From assembly GCF_016862095.1 (NCBI RefSeq), contig NZ_BOMH01000016.1:1-64000 (forward strand): a stretch of 64,000 bases of DNA. The letters run 5' to 3'. Positions 44,110 through 55,896 of the stretch are shown here, one piece after another. Origin of the DNA: Actinoplanes cyaneus. GTDB lineage: Bacteria > Actinomycetota > Actinomycetes > Mycobacteriales > Micromonosporaceae. Position numbers and translations under genes: made by a program. The notes beneath the pieces are model-generated. The model saw nothing but the letters and a program-made list of their open reading frames with translations, searched no databases and had not been told where the DNA came from. How positions within the stretch are numbered: the stretch's first letter is position 1; each line of letters opens with the position of its first letter.

Positions 44110-45900
44110 TCAGGCGACCGCCGGCACGGCGGGGCGGACCGTGACCGGCGCCCGTCGCTCGGTGCCCGGGCCGGCGTTGCCGGGGCGCTGGCGGGCGGTG
44201 AGCACCGGCCCGGTGTTGCCGGCCAGCAGCAGTTGCCGGGGCGTGGCGGCCGGCCGGGTCTTCCTGACGAACGCGCCCCGGGCCGCGGCGAAACCGGACC
44301 GGTCGGCGAAGATGTCCTGGCTCATCTCGGCCAGCTCACGGATCTCGTAGACGTCCAGCGGGATCCGCTCGGCCGCGAGTCGCCGCGCCTTCGCGGCCCG
44401 CCGCTTGCGCGCCGCCCGCGCGTCGCTGTGGCGCTCGGCGAGCAGGTTCAGCCACTGGGCGTACGCCTCCGGGTGCCGCGGCCCGATCTCGTCGATCAGT
44501 CCCATCCGGACCGCCTGCGCGGGGCTGACCGGCAGCTTGTCGGCGATCAGGCGCTGGGCGCGGTCCGCGCCGACGCGCCGGGGCAGCGTGTAGGTGTGCA
44601 GCTCCGAGCCGTACAGGCCGATGTCGTAGTACGGGTTCAGCACGATCCCGTCCCGGGCCGCGACCACGTCGGCGCCCAGCCCGAGCATCACGCCACCGGC
44701 GCCGGCGCTGCCCGCGTACGCCGCGACCACCACCTGCCGCGTGCACGTCACGATCTCGCGGCAGACCGCGTTGATCGCCCGGATGTTGGCCCACGCCGCG
44801 GTGGCCGGGTCCGGCGCCGCCTCGATCACGTTCAGGTGGATGCCGTTGCTGAACGCCTCGGTCCCGCCGCGCAGCACCAGCACCCGGGTGTCCTGGGCGA
44901 TCGCGTGCCGCAGCGCGGCCAGCAGCCGCCGGCAGTGCCCGGGCGCCATCGCGCCGTTGTAGAAGTCGAAGTGCAGCCAGCCGATCGCGCCGTCGCGCCG
45001 GTACCGGATCTGGCGGTACGCGTCCGGCGTCTCCGGTTCCGCGTACGCCTGCACGGGCGAGTCGCGTACGCCGTGCAGCCGGGCGCCGAGCGCGCTGGTC
45101 GCCGGCAGCTTGATCCCGCCGGCGGCCGCGGGGCGCAGATGTCCCAGCCACAGGCTGCCGTCGCCGGTCGCGACCAGGACAGCGCCCTGGCGGCGACCCA
45201 GCAGCGTGCCGGGGCGCGCCGTGCGGGCCGGGCCGGGGTGCGCGTCGTAGACGTACGCGGCGAGCCCGCCCACCTCGCTGAGCACCCCCGGCGAACCGTC
45301 GGCGGCCCGGATCCGCCGCATGATCGTCCCGGTCGGCTCGGCCCAGTCGAAGGCCCGGTCGGCCTGCCGCATCAGCGGTCGCGGACCGGCGCCGGGTGCC
45401 CTGGCCGGCGCGTTCTCCGCCGGCACCGGTGTGAACGACGGGTCGGCGGCCTTGGTGACCACCTCCAGCGCGCATTCCAGCGCGGCGTCCGAGACCGGGC
45501 CGGTGTAGAGCGCCGACTTGCGCGGGGCGGTGGCCGGCACCGCGAACGTGCGGCCGGCCCAGATCGGCCCGGCGTCGAACTCCTCGACCGCCTGCAGGGC
45601 GGTGACGCCCCAGGTCCGGGCGCCGTCCGCGATCGCCCAGTCCAGCGAGGAGGCCCCGCGGTCGCCGACCGGGCCGGGGTGCAGGATCACCGTCCGGAAG
45701 CGCTGCCAGACGACGGCCGGAACCCGATCCTTGAGGTACGGGCAGAGGATGAGCTCGGGCGCGGCGGCGCGCACCCCGTCCACGATCTCCCGCTCGCCGC
45801 TCGCGAGCAGCACCCCGACCTCGTGCCCGGCGTCGCGCAGCGCGCACCAGACCCGCTGGCTCAAGCCGTTGAAAGCGCTGACGAGCAGCAAGATGCGCAT
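44110..45900 (-). CDS. hypX: HypX/HoxX-type hydrogenase maturation protein
   Basis: 596 aa with two fused modules. The N-terminal formyltransferase-like module (about 1-270) has [19 protein letters not shown], the HypX signature around the formyl-THF site. The C-terminal enoyl-CoA hydratase/isomerase module (about 290-520) has [42 protein letters not shown] and [16 protein letters not shown]. Characterised HypX makes CO from 10-formyl-THF for the NiFe-hydrogenase ligand under aerobic conditions. No hydrogenase structural or hyp genes are in this window. The last 60 residues are Arg/Pro/Ala-rich and unconserved. Confidence 0.88.
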   Translation of the reverse strand: MRILLLVSAFNGLSQRVWCALRDAGHEVGVLLASGEREIVDGVRAAAPELILCPYLKDRVPAVVWQRFRTVILHPGPVGDRGASSLDWAIADGARTWGVTALQAVEEFDAGPIWAGRTFAVPATAPRKSALYTGPVSDAALECALEVVTKAADPSFTPVPAENAPARAPGAGPRPLMRQADRAFDWAEPTGTIMRRIRAADGSPGVLSEVGGLAAYVYDAHPGPARTARPGTLLGRRQGAVLVATGDGSLWLGHLRPAAAGGIKLPATSALGARLHGVRDSPVQAYAEPETPDAYRQIRYRRDGAIGWLHFDFYNGAMAPGHCRRLLAALRHAIAQDTRVLVLRGGTEAFSNGIHLNVIEAAPDPATAAWANIRAINAVCREIVTCTRQVVVAAYAGSAGAGGVMLGLGADVVAARDGIVLNPYYDIGLYGSELHTYTLPRRVGADRAQRLIADKLPVSPAQAVRMGLIDEIGPRHPEAYAQWLNLLAERHSDARAARKRRAAKARRLAAERIPLDVYEIRELAEMSQDIFADRSGFAAARGAFVRKTRPAATPRQLLLAGNTGPVLTARQRPGNAGPGTERRAPVTVRPAVPAVA

Positions 45901-46081
45901 GGTGGTGCCTCCCCCTTGTTCCAGGGGGCACTCTTCAATACCGCTTCTCCCGCATGTCGGACATGTTGTGCGATGGAGCGCACGTGGTCGGGACTGTCAG
46001 ACGGTCGGACTAAGCTGTTGGGCATACCCCCGGCCCTTCCTCGACCGGGGTCGTTCGTCGTGCCCTCGGGGGGTCCTCGCC

Positions 46082-49000
46082 ATGCAACTCGCCGGTCTGA
46101 TCCCGGCCGCCCTGCGCGACCGTGGCCTCGCCCGGGCCCGCGACCTGGCGGCGAAGAGCTTCGTCGACTCCGACTCGATGGATCTCACCGCGCCCGTCTC
46201 GCTGCGCCCGTTCGTGGTGGCCGCCGTGGCCGGTCCCACCGACGTCGGCGGCGCCCAGCGCCCGGTGCTGGCGGTCACCGCGACCTCCCGCGAGGCCGAC
46301 GACCTGGCCGACGCCCTCGGCTGCCTGATCGACCCCGGGCGGGTGGCGGTCTACCCGTCGTGGGAGACGCTGCCCCACGAGCGGCTGTCGCCCCGGTCGG
46401 ACACGGTCGGCAAGCGCCTGGCCGTCCTGCGCCGCCTGGCCCACCCCGGCGACCAGCCGTTGCAGGTCGTCGTGGCGCCGGTCCGGTCCCTGCTCCAGCC
46501 GCAGCTCAAGGGCCTCGGCGACCTGGAGCCGGTGGAGCTGGTCACCGGGCGCGAGGCCGAGCTGGAGCAGGTCGCCCGGCGGCTCTCCGACATGGCGTAC
46601 GCACGGGTCGACCTGGTCACCAAGCGCGGCGAGTTCGCCGTCCGCGGCGGCATCCTGGACGTCTTCCCGCCCACCGACGAGCACCCGTCCCGGGTCGAGT
46701 TCTGGGGCGACGAGGTGGAGGAGATCCGCACCTTCGCCGTCGCCGACCAGCGCACGATCGAGCAGGTCGAGCGGCTCTGGGCGCCGCCGTGCCGGGAGCT
46801 GCTGCTCACCCCGGCCGTGCGGGAGAAAGCGGCGCTGCTGGCCGCGCAGCACCCCGAGCTCGCCGAGATCCTGGACAAGCTGGCCGGTGGCATCCCGGTC
46901 GAGGGCATGGAGTCGCTGGCGCCGGCCCTGCTCGACGGGGCGGACAACATGGAGCTCCTGCTGGACTGCATGCCGGACGGGACCCACGTGCTGCTCTGCG
47001 ACCCGGAGCGGATCCGGACGCGGGCGCACGACCTCACCCGTACCTCGGACGAGTTCCTGGAGGCGTCCTGGGCCGCTGCCGCCGTGGGCGGGCAGGCGCC
47101 GATCGACGTCGGCGCGGTCGCCTTCCGCAGTCTCGCGGACGTCCGCGCGCACGCCGCGACGCTGAGCCGGCCGTGGTGGACGATCTCGCCGTTCGGCCTG
47201 GCCGTCACCGAGCCGGGGGAGGCGCTGCCCTGGGAGAACGCGCCCGAGGTCGAGGTCGCGCCGGACACCGGCGACGCCATCGCCCTCGCCGCCCAGCCGG
47301 TCCCGCTCTATCACGGGGACACCGCCAAGCTCGCCGGCGACCTGTCCGGGTGGGCCGCCGCGGGCTGGGCGATCGCGCTGGTCTTCGAGGGCAAGGGCAC
47401 CGCGCAGCGGGCCACCGAGCTGCTGCGCGACGCCGGCCTCGGCGTCACTCCGGTCGACTCGATCGCCGAGCCGATCGCCGACGGCCAGCTGCTGGTCACC
47501 TGCGGCGGGCTGAACCACGGGTTCGTCGACGAGGCGTCCCGGCTCGCGGTGATCACCGGCAACGACATCTCCGGCGGCCGCGGCGCGTCCACCAAGGACA
47601 TGCGCAAGATGCCGGCCCGGCGGCGCAACACGATCGACCCGCTCGAGCTGAAGATGGGCGACTTCGTGGTGCACGAGCAGCACGGCATCGGCCGCTACAT
47701 CGAGCTGGTGCAGCGCACGGTCAACGGCGCCGACCGGGAGTACCTGGTGATCGAGTATGCCGCGTCCAAGCGCGGCCAGCCCGGTGACCGGCTCTACGTC
47801 CCCACCGACCAGCTCGACCAGCTCTCCCGCTACGTCGGCGGCGAGCAGCCCACGCTGCACAAGATGGGCGGCTCCGACTGGCAGAAGAGCAAGGCCCGGG
47901 CCAAGAAGGCGGTCAAGGAGATCGCCGCGCAGCTCATCCAGCTGTACGCGGCACGCCAGGCCTCCAAGGGTCACTCGTTCGGCCCGGACACGCCGTGGCA
48001 GCGTGAGCTGGAGGACGCGTTCCCCTACACCGAGACGCCCGACCAGATGGCCGCGATCGTCGAGGTCAAGCACGACATGGAACTGCAGACCCCGATGGAC
48101 AGGCTGATCTGCGGCGACGTCGGTTACGGCAAGACCGAGATCGCGGTCCGCGCCGCGTTCAAGGCGGTGCAGGACGGCAAGCAGGTGGCCGTGCTCGTGC
48201 CGACCACGCTCCTGGCTCAGCAGCACTTCAACACGTTCACCGAGCGGATGAGCCAGTTCCCGGTGCAGATCAAGCAGCTGTCCCGGTTCCAGACGCCGAA
48301 GGAGGCCGCGCTCACCCTGGAGCACGCCGCCGACGGCACCGCCGACATCGTGATCGGCACGCACCGGCTGCTCGCCAAGTCGACCCGGTTCAAGAACCTG
48401 GGCCTGATCATCGTGGACGAGGAGCAGCGGTTCGGCGTCGAGCACAAGGAGCAGCTCAAGGCGTTGCGCGCGTCGGTGGACGTGCTGACCATGTCGGCCA
48501 CCCCGATCCCGCGGACCCTGGAGATGGCGATCACCGGCATCCGCGAGATGTCCACCATCGCGACTCCGCCGGAGGAGCGGCACCCCGTCCTGACGTATGT
48601 CGGCGCCCAGGACGACAAGCAGGTGGCCGCCTCCATCCACCGTGAGCTGCTCCGCGACGGCCAGGTCTTCTACCTGCACAACCGGGTCGAGTCGATCGAC
48701 CGGGCGGCCCGCCGGCTGCGCGAGCTGGTGCCCGAGGCGCGGGTCGCGGTGGCGCACGGCCAGATGAGCGAGGAGCAGCTCGAAAGGGTGATGGTCGGCT
48801 TCTGGGAGAAGGAGTTCGACGTCCTGGTCTGCACCACCATCGTCGAGTCCGGCATCGACATCCCGAACGCCAACACCCTGATCGTCGAGCGCGCCGACCT
48901 GCTCGGCCTGGCCCAGCTGCACCAGATCCGCGGCCGGGTCGGCCGGGGCCGGGAGAGGGCGTATGCGTACTTCCTCTACCCCCGCGAGAAGCCGCTCACC

Positions 49001-49690
49001 GAGCACGCCCACGAGCGCCTGGCCACCATCGCCCAGCACACCGAGCTGGGCGCCGGCATGTACGTGGCGATGAAGGACCTGGAGATCCGCGGCGCCGGCA
49101 ACCTGCTCGGTGGTGAGCAGTCCGGCCACATCGAGGGCGTCGGCTTCGACCTGTACGTGCGGATGGTCGGCGAGGCGGTCAGCGCGTTCAAGGGCGAGCG
49201 CCCCGAGGAGGAGCCCGAGGTCAAGATCGATCTGCCGATCGACGCGCACCTGCCCACCGAGTACATCGCGGTCGAGCGGCTGCGCCTGGAGATGTACCGC
49301 AAGCTGGCCGAGGCCCGCGACGACACCCGCCTGGAGGAGGTCATCGCCGAGATGACCGACCGCTACGGCGAGCCGCCCGCCCCGGTGGTCAACCTGATCG
49401 CGGTGGCCCGTTTCCGCCAGCTGGCCCGCGCCTACGGCCTCACCGACGTCTCCATGCAGGGCAAGCACCTGCGCTTCGCCCCGCTGAGCCTGCCCGACTC
49501 GAAGCAGATGCGGCTCAAGCGTTACCACCCGGACTCGGTCTACAAGACAGCGAACGACCAGGTCAGCGTCCCGCGCCCGGCGACCCGCCGGGTGGGCGGC
49601 GAGCCGCTGCGCGACCAGGCCCTGCTGCAGTGGTGCGCCCAGCTCCTCAAGGACGTCCTCGGCGACGCGCCGGTCGCGGCCCGGGTGTGA
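46082..49690 (+). CDS. mfd: Transcription-repair coupling factor
   Basis: 1202 aa. It removes stalled RNA polymerase and recruits UvrA. The UvrB-like N-terminal module (about 40-400) is followed by the CarD-like polymerase-interaction domain ([21 protein letters not shown], about 525-545). RecG-like helicase motors come next: [87 protein letters not shown] (split motif V/VI). A TRCF domain ends the protein. The ATG at 46082 begins homology ([11 protein letters not shown]); upstream open frame belongs to antisense DNA of hypX. Confidence 0.96.
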   Translation: MQLAGLIPAALRDRGLARARDLAAKSFVDSDSMDLTAPVSLRPFVVAAVAGPTDVGGAQRPVLAVTATSREADDLADALGCLIDPGRVAVYPSWETLPHERLSPRSDTVGKRLAVLRRLAHPGDQPLQVVVAPVRSLLQPQLKGLGDLEPVELVTGREAELEQVARRLSDMAYARVDLVTKRGEFAVRGGILDVFPPTDEHPSRVEFWGDEVEEIRTFAVADQRTIEQVERLWAPPCRELLLTPAVREKAALLAAQHPELAEILDKLAGGIPVEGMESLAPALLDGADNMELLLDCMPDGTHVLLCDPERIRTRAHDLTRTSDEFLEASWAAAAVGGQAPIDVGAVAFRSLADVRAHAATLSRPWWTISPFGLAVTEPGEALPWENAPEVEVAPDTGDAIALAAQPVPLYHGDTAKLAGDLSGWAAAGWAIALVFEGKGTAQRATELLRDAGLGVTPVDSIAEPIADGQLLVTCGGLNHGFVDEASRLAVITGNDISGGRGASTKDMRKMPARRRNTIDPLELKMGDFVVHEQHGIGRYIELVQRTVNGADREYLVIEYAASKRGQPGDRLYVPTDQLDQLSRYVGGEQPTLHKMGGSDWQKSKARAKKAVKEIAAQLIQLYAARQASKGHSFGPDTPWQRELEDAFPYTETPDQMAAIVEVKHDMELQTPMDRLICGDVGYGKTEIAVRAAFKAVQDGKQVAVLVPTTLLAQQHFNTFTERMSQFPVQIKQLSRFQTPKEAALTLEHAADGTADIVIGTHRLLAKSTRFKNLGLIIVDEEQRFGVEHKEQLKALRASVDVLTMSATPIPRTLEMAITGIREMSTIATPPEERHPVLTYVGAQDDKQVAASIHRELLRDGQVFYLHNRVESIDRAARRLRELVPEARVAVAHGQMSEEQLERVMVGFWEKEFDVLVCTTIVESGIDIPNANTLIVERADLLGLAQLHQIRGRVGRGRERAYAYFLYPREKPLTEHAHERLATIAQHTELGAGMYVAMKDLEIRGAGNLLGGEQSGHIEGVGFDLYVRMVGEAVSAFKGERPEEEPEVKIDLPIDAHLPTEYIAVERLRLEMYRKLAEARDDTRLEEVIAEMTDRYGEPPAPVVNLIAVARFRQLARAYGLTDVSMQGKHLRFAPLSLPDSKQMRLKRYHPDSVYKTANDQVSVPRPATRRVGGEPLRDQALLQWCAQLLKDVLGDAPVAARV

Positions 49691-49722
49691 CGGATCACAT
49701 TGATCGTGAGAAGGTGATGCCC

Positions 49723-50433
49723 ATGCAGCGTAGCCGTCGATTCGCATCCATGGCCGTCGTCGCGTCCCTCGCGGTGGCCGGCCTCTCCGCCTGCCGGTCC
49801 GAGCCGGCCGTGGCCGCGTACATCGGTGATTCCCGGATCACCGAGAAGCGTGTCCAGCAGGTGTGGGACGACGCCCGCGCCGCGCTGGGCGACGCCGCTC
49901 CCATGCCGATCACCCGCACCGACATCGTCAACGTGCTGGTCAGCCGGGATCTGATCGACCGGGTCGCGCAGCGGCACAACGTGCAGGTGCCGGCCGACCT
50001 GTCCTACGACCAGTTCGCCGCCCTGGTCCGGCTGCCCGCCACGACGGAGTATGTGCGGCTGTACGCGCAGTACAACGCCCTGCAGTACACCGTCGAGCAG
50101 TCGATCACCAGCACCACCGCGCTCACCGAGGACGACCTGAAGGACGTCTTCCAGCGGCTCACCGCGAACAACGCGCTCCAGCCGGGCACCACCTTCGACG
50201 CGTTCAAGGGCACAGTGCCGGCCGACGTCACGAAGGACCTGCAGGCCGCGGTCGCGCTGCGCAACGAGGTGCACGAGGTCGCCGACCCGCTGAAGGTCAC
50301 CGTCAACCCCCGCTACCAGCCGATCGAGCTGGGCGTCTACGGCATCCAGAACCAGCAGACCAAGGCGATCTACCAGATCGTCGCGGCGCAGGTCGGCGGC
50401 GACGCCTCGGTCCCGGTCTCCGACGTCTCTTGA
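49723..50433 (+). CDS. SurA N-terminal-like lipoprotein
   Basis: A 236-aa predicted lipoprotein: MQRSRRFASMAVVASLAVAGLSAC with lipobox LSAC. The remaining domain begins AAYIGDSRITEKRVQQVWDD, similar to the SurA/PrsA chaperone N-domain, but no PPIase domain follows. ATG at 49723 was taken because GAGAAGG lies 8 nt upstream; ATG at 49717 would leave only 2 nt. Its stop overlaps the mazG start in TTGA. Position between mfd and mazG is shared by other actinobacteria. Confidence 0.8.
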   Translation: MQRSRRFASMAVVASLAVAGLSACRSEPAVAAYIGDSRITEKRVQQVWDDARAALGDAAPMPITRTDIVNVLVSRDLIDRVAQRHNVQVPADLSYDQFAALVRLPATTEYVRLYAQYNALQYTVEQSITSTTALTEDDLKDVFQRLTANNALQPGTTFDAFKGTVPADVTKDLQAAVALRNEVHEVADPLKVTVNPRYQPIELGVYGIQNQQTKAIYQIVAAQVGGDASVPVSDVS

Positions 50434-51389
50434 GCGCCCGGATCGTCCTGCTCGTCACCTCGCCGCGGCTGCCGGCGGGGCTGCTCACCGCTGAGGCGTG
50501 GGACACCGTCCGGTCCGGCCCGGTCTTCGCCGCCGCCGAGTCCGAGCAGGCGGTGGCGCTGCGCGCGGCCGGGGTGCCGGTGACCGTGCTCGACACCGAC
50601 GCGCAGGGCCTGCTCGACGCGATCGGGGACGCGCCGCTCGCGGTCTGGCTGGCCGGGGCGCACGGCGATCAGCCCTTCGCCCGCCAGCTCGGGCTGCGAC
50701 TGGCTCGCGAGCCCGGGCTGGCCGAGCTCGAGCTGATGTACGGCAGCTGGGACCCGCCCGGCGCGCGCCTGCTGGACGCGGTCGCCGTCATGGACCGTCT
50801 TGTCTCGCCCGGGGGCGATCCGTGGAAGCGGGCGCAGAGCCACCGTACGCTCGCGCCTTATCTGCTGGAGGAAAGCTACGAGGCGTACGACGCCATCGAG
50901 CGCGACGACCTCGACGAGCTGCGTGAGGAGCTCGGCGACGTGCTGCTGCAGATCGTGCTGCACGCCCGCCTCGCCGAGGAGCTGCCGGACGGCCGGGCCT
51001 GGAACGTCGACGACGTCGCCGGGACGCTGGTGGAGAAGATGATCCGCCGCAACCCGCACGTCTTCGCCGGGGAGAGCGTCGAGGACATCGAGGAGATCAC
51101 CGCCAACTGGGACCGGATCAAACGCGAGGAGAAGTCGCGCGATTCCGTTCTGGACGGCGTGGCGCTGAGCCAGCCGGCCCTCGCGCTGGCCGCGAAGATC
51201 CTGCAGCGGGCAGCCCGGGGCGGTGTCGACGTTGCGCTCCCGGGCGATGACGACCTCGGCTCGGGGCTGTTGCGCCTGGTCGCCGAGGCACGTGAGGCAG
51301 GTCTCGACCCGGAGGCTCAACTGCGAAAAGCCACTTTGGCGTACGCCGAAGCAGTGCGAGCGGCGGAAAAAGTCCGACCTCCCGAGTAG
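50430..51389 (+). CDS. mazG: MazG family nucleoside triphosphate pyrophosphohydrolase
   Basis: 319 aa. The MazG domain (about 120-240) has WKRAQSHRTLAPYLLEESYEAYDAIERDD and ELREELGDVLLQIVLHARLAEE, supplying the EExxE and ExxD magnesium site. The N-terminal 110 residues resemble a reduced tetrapyrrole-methylase-like module seen in mycobacterial MazG. It hydrolyses non-canonical NTPs (housecleaning). The likely start is TTG at 50430 overlapping the lipoprotein stop; no ATG or GTG nearby gives the full N-terminus. Confidence 0.9.
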   Translation: MSARIVLLVTSPRLPAGLLTAEAWDTVRSGPVFAAAESEQAVALRAAGVPVTVLDTDAQGLLDAIGDAPLAVWLAGAHGDQPFARQLGLRLAREPGLAELELMYGSWDPPGARLLDAVAVMDRLVSPGGDPWKRAQSHRTLAPYLLEESYEAYDAIERDDLDELREELGDVLLQIVLHARLAEELPDGRAWNVDDVAGTLVEKMIRRNPHVFAGESVEDIEEITANWDRIKREEKSRDSVLDGVALSQPALALAAKILQRAARGGVDVALPGDDDLGSGLLRLVAEAREAGLDPEAQLRKATLAYAEAVRAAEKVRPPE

Positions 51390-51399
51390 TTTTCTCGGC

Positions 51400-53016
51400 A
51401 TGCCGGAGTTCGTACCGCTCGCCGAGCGCATCGCCGACGCTCTGCTGGAGAGCGACCCCGTGACGGCCCTCTACGCGGGGGACCATCGCTTCGACGACCG
51501 CCTGCCCGACCTGTCCGCCACCGCGGTCGAGGGCCGGATCGCCATGCTGCGGGACGCCGCCGACGCGCTCAGCGGCATCGACGCCGACGGGCTCGACGCC
51601 GAGGATCAGGCCGACCACGCCATCCTCAGCGCCCAGGTCGAGCGGCGGCTGTTCGAGCTGACCGATGTGCGCGAGCACGAGTGGAACCCGTTGGAGCACA
51701 ACCCCGGTCCGCTCCTGCACGGCCTGCTGTCCCGCCCGTTCGCCCCACCCGCCCAGCGGCTGGAGAGCCTGCGCGGCCGGCTCGCCGCCCTGCCGGACGC
51801 ACTGGCCACGGCCCGTGCCGTGCTGCGCGACGTGCCTCGCGTCCACGCCGAGACCGCGGCCGGCCAGTTCGCCGGCACGGCCGGGCTGATCCGCGACGAG
51901 GTGCCGGTGCTCCTCGCGCAGGAGCCGGGCCTGCGGGCCACGGTCGAGCCGGTCGCCCAGGCGTCGCTGGCGGCGCTCGCCGAGTTCGGCGGGTGGCTGC
52001 GGCAGCGGCTGGAGAGCGGCGAGCCCGGCCGCGACCCCCGGCTCGGCCGGCACCTGTGGGAGGCGCGGCTCTGGCACACGCTGGACACCGAGCTTCCCGC
52101 GTCCGAGGTGCTCAGCCGCGCCCGGGCGAATCTGGACCGGGTCGGCGCCGAGTTGCGCACGCTCGCCGCCGAGCTGGTCGGTGGCCCGGCCGACGACGAC
52201 ACTGTGCGCCGCGCCCTGGACACCATCGCCGGGCAGCATCCGGACAACACCACGATCGTCGGCCTGGCCAAGGGCACGATGGACGAGGCGACCGAGTTCG
52301 TCCGAGCCCACGACGTGGTGTCCCTGGTGGACGACCCGTGCGTCATCGAGGAGATGCCGGAGTTCGCCCGCGGCGTCGCGGTGGCCTATTGCGACCCGCC
52401 GGGCCCGCTGGAGACCGCGGACGTGCCGACGTTCTACTGCATCGCCCCGGCGCCCTCGGACTGGCCGGCCGAGCGGGTCCGCAGCTTCTACCGGGAGTAC
52501 AACAACGAGATGATCCGGAATCTCACCGTCCACGAGGCGATGCCGGGTCACTTCCTGCAGCTCGCGCACGCCCGCCGGTTCCGGGGCAGCAGCCCGGTCC
52601 GCGCGCTGGGCTCGTCCGGGCCGTTCGTCGAGGGGTGGGCGGTCTACGCCGAGGAGATGATGGCCGGTCTCGGCTTCGGTGGCCCGGCCGTGCGGTTGCA
52701 GCAGCTCAAGATGCAGTTGCGGATGAGCCTGAATGCGATCATCGACCAGCTGGTGCACTGCGACGAGCTGCCCGAGGCCGAGGCGATGGCGCTGATGACC
52801 GGCCGCGGCTTCCAGGAGGAGGGCGAGGCGGCCGGCAAGTGGCGGCGGGCGCTGCTCACGTCGACCCAGCTCTCGACCTACTTCGTGGGGTACACGGAGG
52901 TGGCGGCGATCGCGGCGGCCCGTCCGTTCGGCGCCACCCCGAGAGCCTGGCACGACGCGATGCTCGCGCACGGTTCCCCGCCGCCGCGCCACCTGCGAAC
53001 CCTCCTCGGCGTCTGA
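51400..53016 (+). CDS. DUF885 family putative zinc carboxypeptidase
   Basis: A 538-aa alpha-helical protein of the DUF885 family. It carries NLTVHEAMPGHFLQLAHAR, an HExxxGH zinc site, and downstream FVEGWAVYAEEMM with the probable third ligand Glu. It has no signal peptide, so it acts in the cytoplasm. Family members are thought to be dipeptidyl or carboxy-peptidases, without a defined substrate. ATG at 51400 starts 10 bp after the mazG stop; the longer open frame overlaps mazG. Confidence 0.88.
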   Translation: MPEFVPLAERIADALLESDPVTALYAGDHRFDDRLPDLSATAVEGRIAMLRDAADALSGIDADGLDAEDQADHAILSAQVERRLFELTDVREHEWNPLEHNPGPLLHGLLSRPFAPPAQRLESLRGRLAALPDALATARAVLRDVPRVHAETAAGQFAGTAGLIRDEVPVLLAQEPGLRATVEPVAQASLAALAEFGGWLRQRLESGEPGRDPRLGRHLWEARLWHTLDTELPASEVLSRARANLDRVGAELRTLAAELVGGPADDDTVRRALDTIAGQHPDNTTIVGLAKGTMDEATEFVRAHDVVSLVDDPCVIEEMPEFARGVAVAYCDPPGPLETADVPTFYCIAPAPSDWPAERVRSFYREYNNEMIRNLTVHEAMPGHFLQLAHARRFRGSSPVRALGSSGPFVEGWAVYAEEMMAGLGFGGPAVRLQQLKMQLRMSLNAIIDQLVHCDELPEAEAMALMTGRGFQEEGEAAGKWRRALLTSTQLSTYFVGYTEVAAIAAARPFGATPRAWHDAMLAHGSPPPRHLRTLLGV

Positions 53017-53050
53017 CCGCCCCCGGCAAGGCGTGCCCGCCCGGTCGGCC

Positions 53051-53653
53051 TCAGCGGGCCGGGCGGGGCTGGAAGTCGGCCTCGTCGACGGTGGCGGTGA
53101 GGTCGGTGAGCGTCATGTCCAGCTCGGTGCCGGCCAGGACCCCGGTGAAGGCGGCCAGCGTCCCGTCCCCGGTCACGCACGCCTCGAAGTCCCCGGTGAG
53201 CTTCACGCACGCGGCATGCCGCCCGGCGATGGTCGTGTCCCGCTCGGTGATCGCCAGGGCCGGGTCGGCGGCGGCCACCCGCAGCTTCGCCTCCACGGCG
53301 CCCGGCGTGATCATGCCGGTGGCCGGTGCCGGCTCGGCCGCGTCCGGGGCGGAGACCACGCAGGTCGTGCCGCACCGCGTGGTGGCCGTGGGCGTGACGA
53401 TCAGCGAACCGCCGGGCCAGCGATACGCCGTACGGGAAGGGGCCTGAACGATCTTCGCCGTGCCCCCACCGGCCAGGCGGTAGGTCGCCGTGTAGGTCAG
53501 CCCGGCCGAGTCCGAGAGCTGGCCGGCGATCTGCGCGACCGCGTCCGCCGGACCCACCCCGGCCGCGCTGGCCTGGTCCAGATCGGTGCAGGAGGTCACC
53601 GCGAGTAGCGCCCCGACGGCCAGGAAAGCATTCGGGAATCGTCGGCCGGCCAT
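53051..53653 (-). CDS. Predicted lipoprotein of unknown function
   Basis: 200 aa. MAGRRFPNAFLAVGALLAVTSC is a lipoprotein signal with lipobox VTSC. The mature part has a beta-rich pattern (LTYTATYRLAGGGTAKIVQAP, four Cys in TTRCGTTC and HAACVKLTGDFEACV) and resembles LppX/LprG-like or hypothetical actinobacterial lipoproteins only loosely. ATG at 53653 taken because the signal peptide begins there. Convergent with the DUF885 gene, 35 bp apart. Confidence 0.7.
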   Translation of the reverse strand: MAGRRFPNAFLAVGALLAVTSCTDLDQASAAGVGPADAVAQIAGQLSDSAGLTYTATYRLAGGGTAKIVQAPSRTAYRWPGGSLIVTPTATTRCGTTCVVSAPDAAEPAPATGMITPGAVEAKLRVAAADPALAITERDTTIAGRHAACVKLTGDFEACVTGDGTLAAFTGVLAGTELDMTLTDLTATVDEADFQPRPAR

Positions 53654-53727
53654 GATTCCCACCCTGGTCGAGAGCTCAGTCGCGTGCAAACGATATATGC
53701 CGATCGATAGAAGGCCGGAATTGCCGT

Positions 53728-54357
53728 TCAGGCGGACTCGGCGGCTTTGGCGCGCTGCATGAGTTGATAGCGCATGACATAACGGCGAATGACCTTCGCC
53801 TCCGACTCGGGCGGGTCGTAGAGGGCGACCATCTCCACCGACAACGGCCCCCGGATCGGCACCTGCTGCCGCATCGCGCTGGCCTTCGTCACGGTCGCCA
53901 CGAACTCGACCACGTCGCCGCCGAGCTGCGTCCGCAGCGACACCTCGTGACCGGGCCGCACCTCGACGTCGGTGAAGTGTGCCCGCACCGAGCGTTCGCT
54001 GATGTCGTGGATCCAGCCGATCGCGTCGGGGTGCCCCGAGCGGGTCATCACGATCGGCTCACCGCCGCCTCCGCGCACGTAGAGCCGGTTCTGGACGATC
54101 TCCGGCGCGCCGGCCAGCCGCAGCTCGGCGCGGTTCTCGTCGGTGGTGGCGACGGTGGCGGAGACCACGTACCGGCCGCGGGGTGCGGCGGACCAGCGCA
54201 GGATCACCTCGGAGCCCTCGCGCGGCACATGGGCGCGGGGGAGCGAGACGGTCACGGCCGCGTCGGTGGCGGCCACGACCCGGACGCCGGGGCGGATGTC
54301 GCCCCCGGCCTCCATCTCGACGCGTGAGCCGTCCTCGGGAAACAGGCTGCTGCTCAT
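53728..54357 (-). CDS. PilZ-like (c-di-GMP receptor) protein
   Basis: A 209-aa soluble protein in two halves. The N-terminal half (10-95) resembles the YcgR N-domain beta-barrel; the C-terminal half (100-205) has a PilZ-like layout, IGWIHDISERSVRAHF standing for the DxSxxG stretch, but with Val for Gly and no clear RxxxR just before it. c-di-GMP binding is therefore uncertain. ATG at 54357 opens MSSSLFPEDGSRV; divergent from eno by 172 bp. Confidence 0.6.
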   Translation of the reverse strand: MSSSLFPEDGSRVEMEAGGDIRPGVRVVAATDAAVTVSLPRAHVPREGSEVILRWSAAPRGRYVVSATVATTDENRAELRLAGAPEIVQNRLYVRGGGGEPIVMTRSGHPDAIGWIHDISERSVRAHFTDVEVRPGHEVSLRTQLGGDVVEFVATVTKASAMRQQVPIRGPLSVEMVALYDPPESEAKVIRRYVMRYQLMQRAKAAESA

Positions 54358-54514
54358 AGTGCCCCCTGTTTCGGCAGGCGGGCCGTGGTTTTGAGGCATA
54401 CCGGGCGGTGAAGTTGGCCGGGCGGCCGAACGCGCGGCCGGTCGGCTCGATACGCTCACTGGCGTGGTCGGCCCGCAGGGTCGCGGACCGAAACGGTATT
54501 CGTACAACGCTTAG

Positions 54515-55813
<1,299 letters not shown>

Positions 55814-55837
55814 TACCCGACCGGCCATCATGGTGAA

Positions 55838-55865
55838 GTGGCACCCGGGCCCACTCGGGTGCCAC
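55838..55865 (+). terminator. Terminator after eno
   Basis: Perfect 10-bp stem GTGGCACCCG/CGGGTGCCAC with an 8-nt loop, 24 bp past the eno stop. Confidence 0.65.
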
Positions 55866-55896
55866 AATCCGTGACGGTGGTGGGGGAGGGGTGGAG

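Noticed and set aside
42697..47787. 1696-codon plus-strand open frame across ppc, GH6, hypX and mfd
   Set aside because: It is the antisense or alternate frame of four clear genes, low complexity (Arg/Gly/Pro), with no recognisable domain.
46010..49747. 1245-codon minus-strand open frame opposite mfd
   Set aside because: Shadow frame; mfd has complete helicase motifs on the plus strand.
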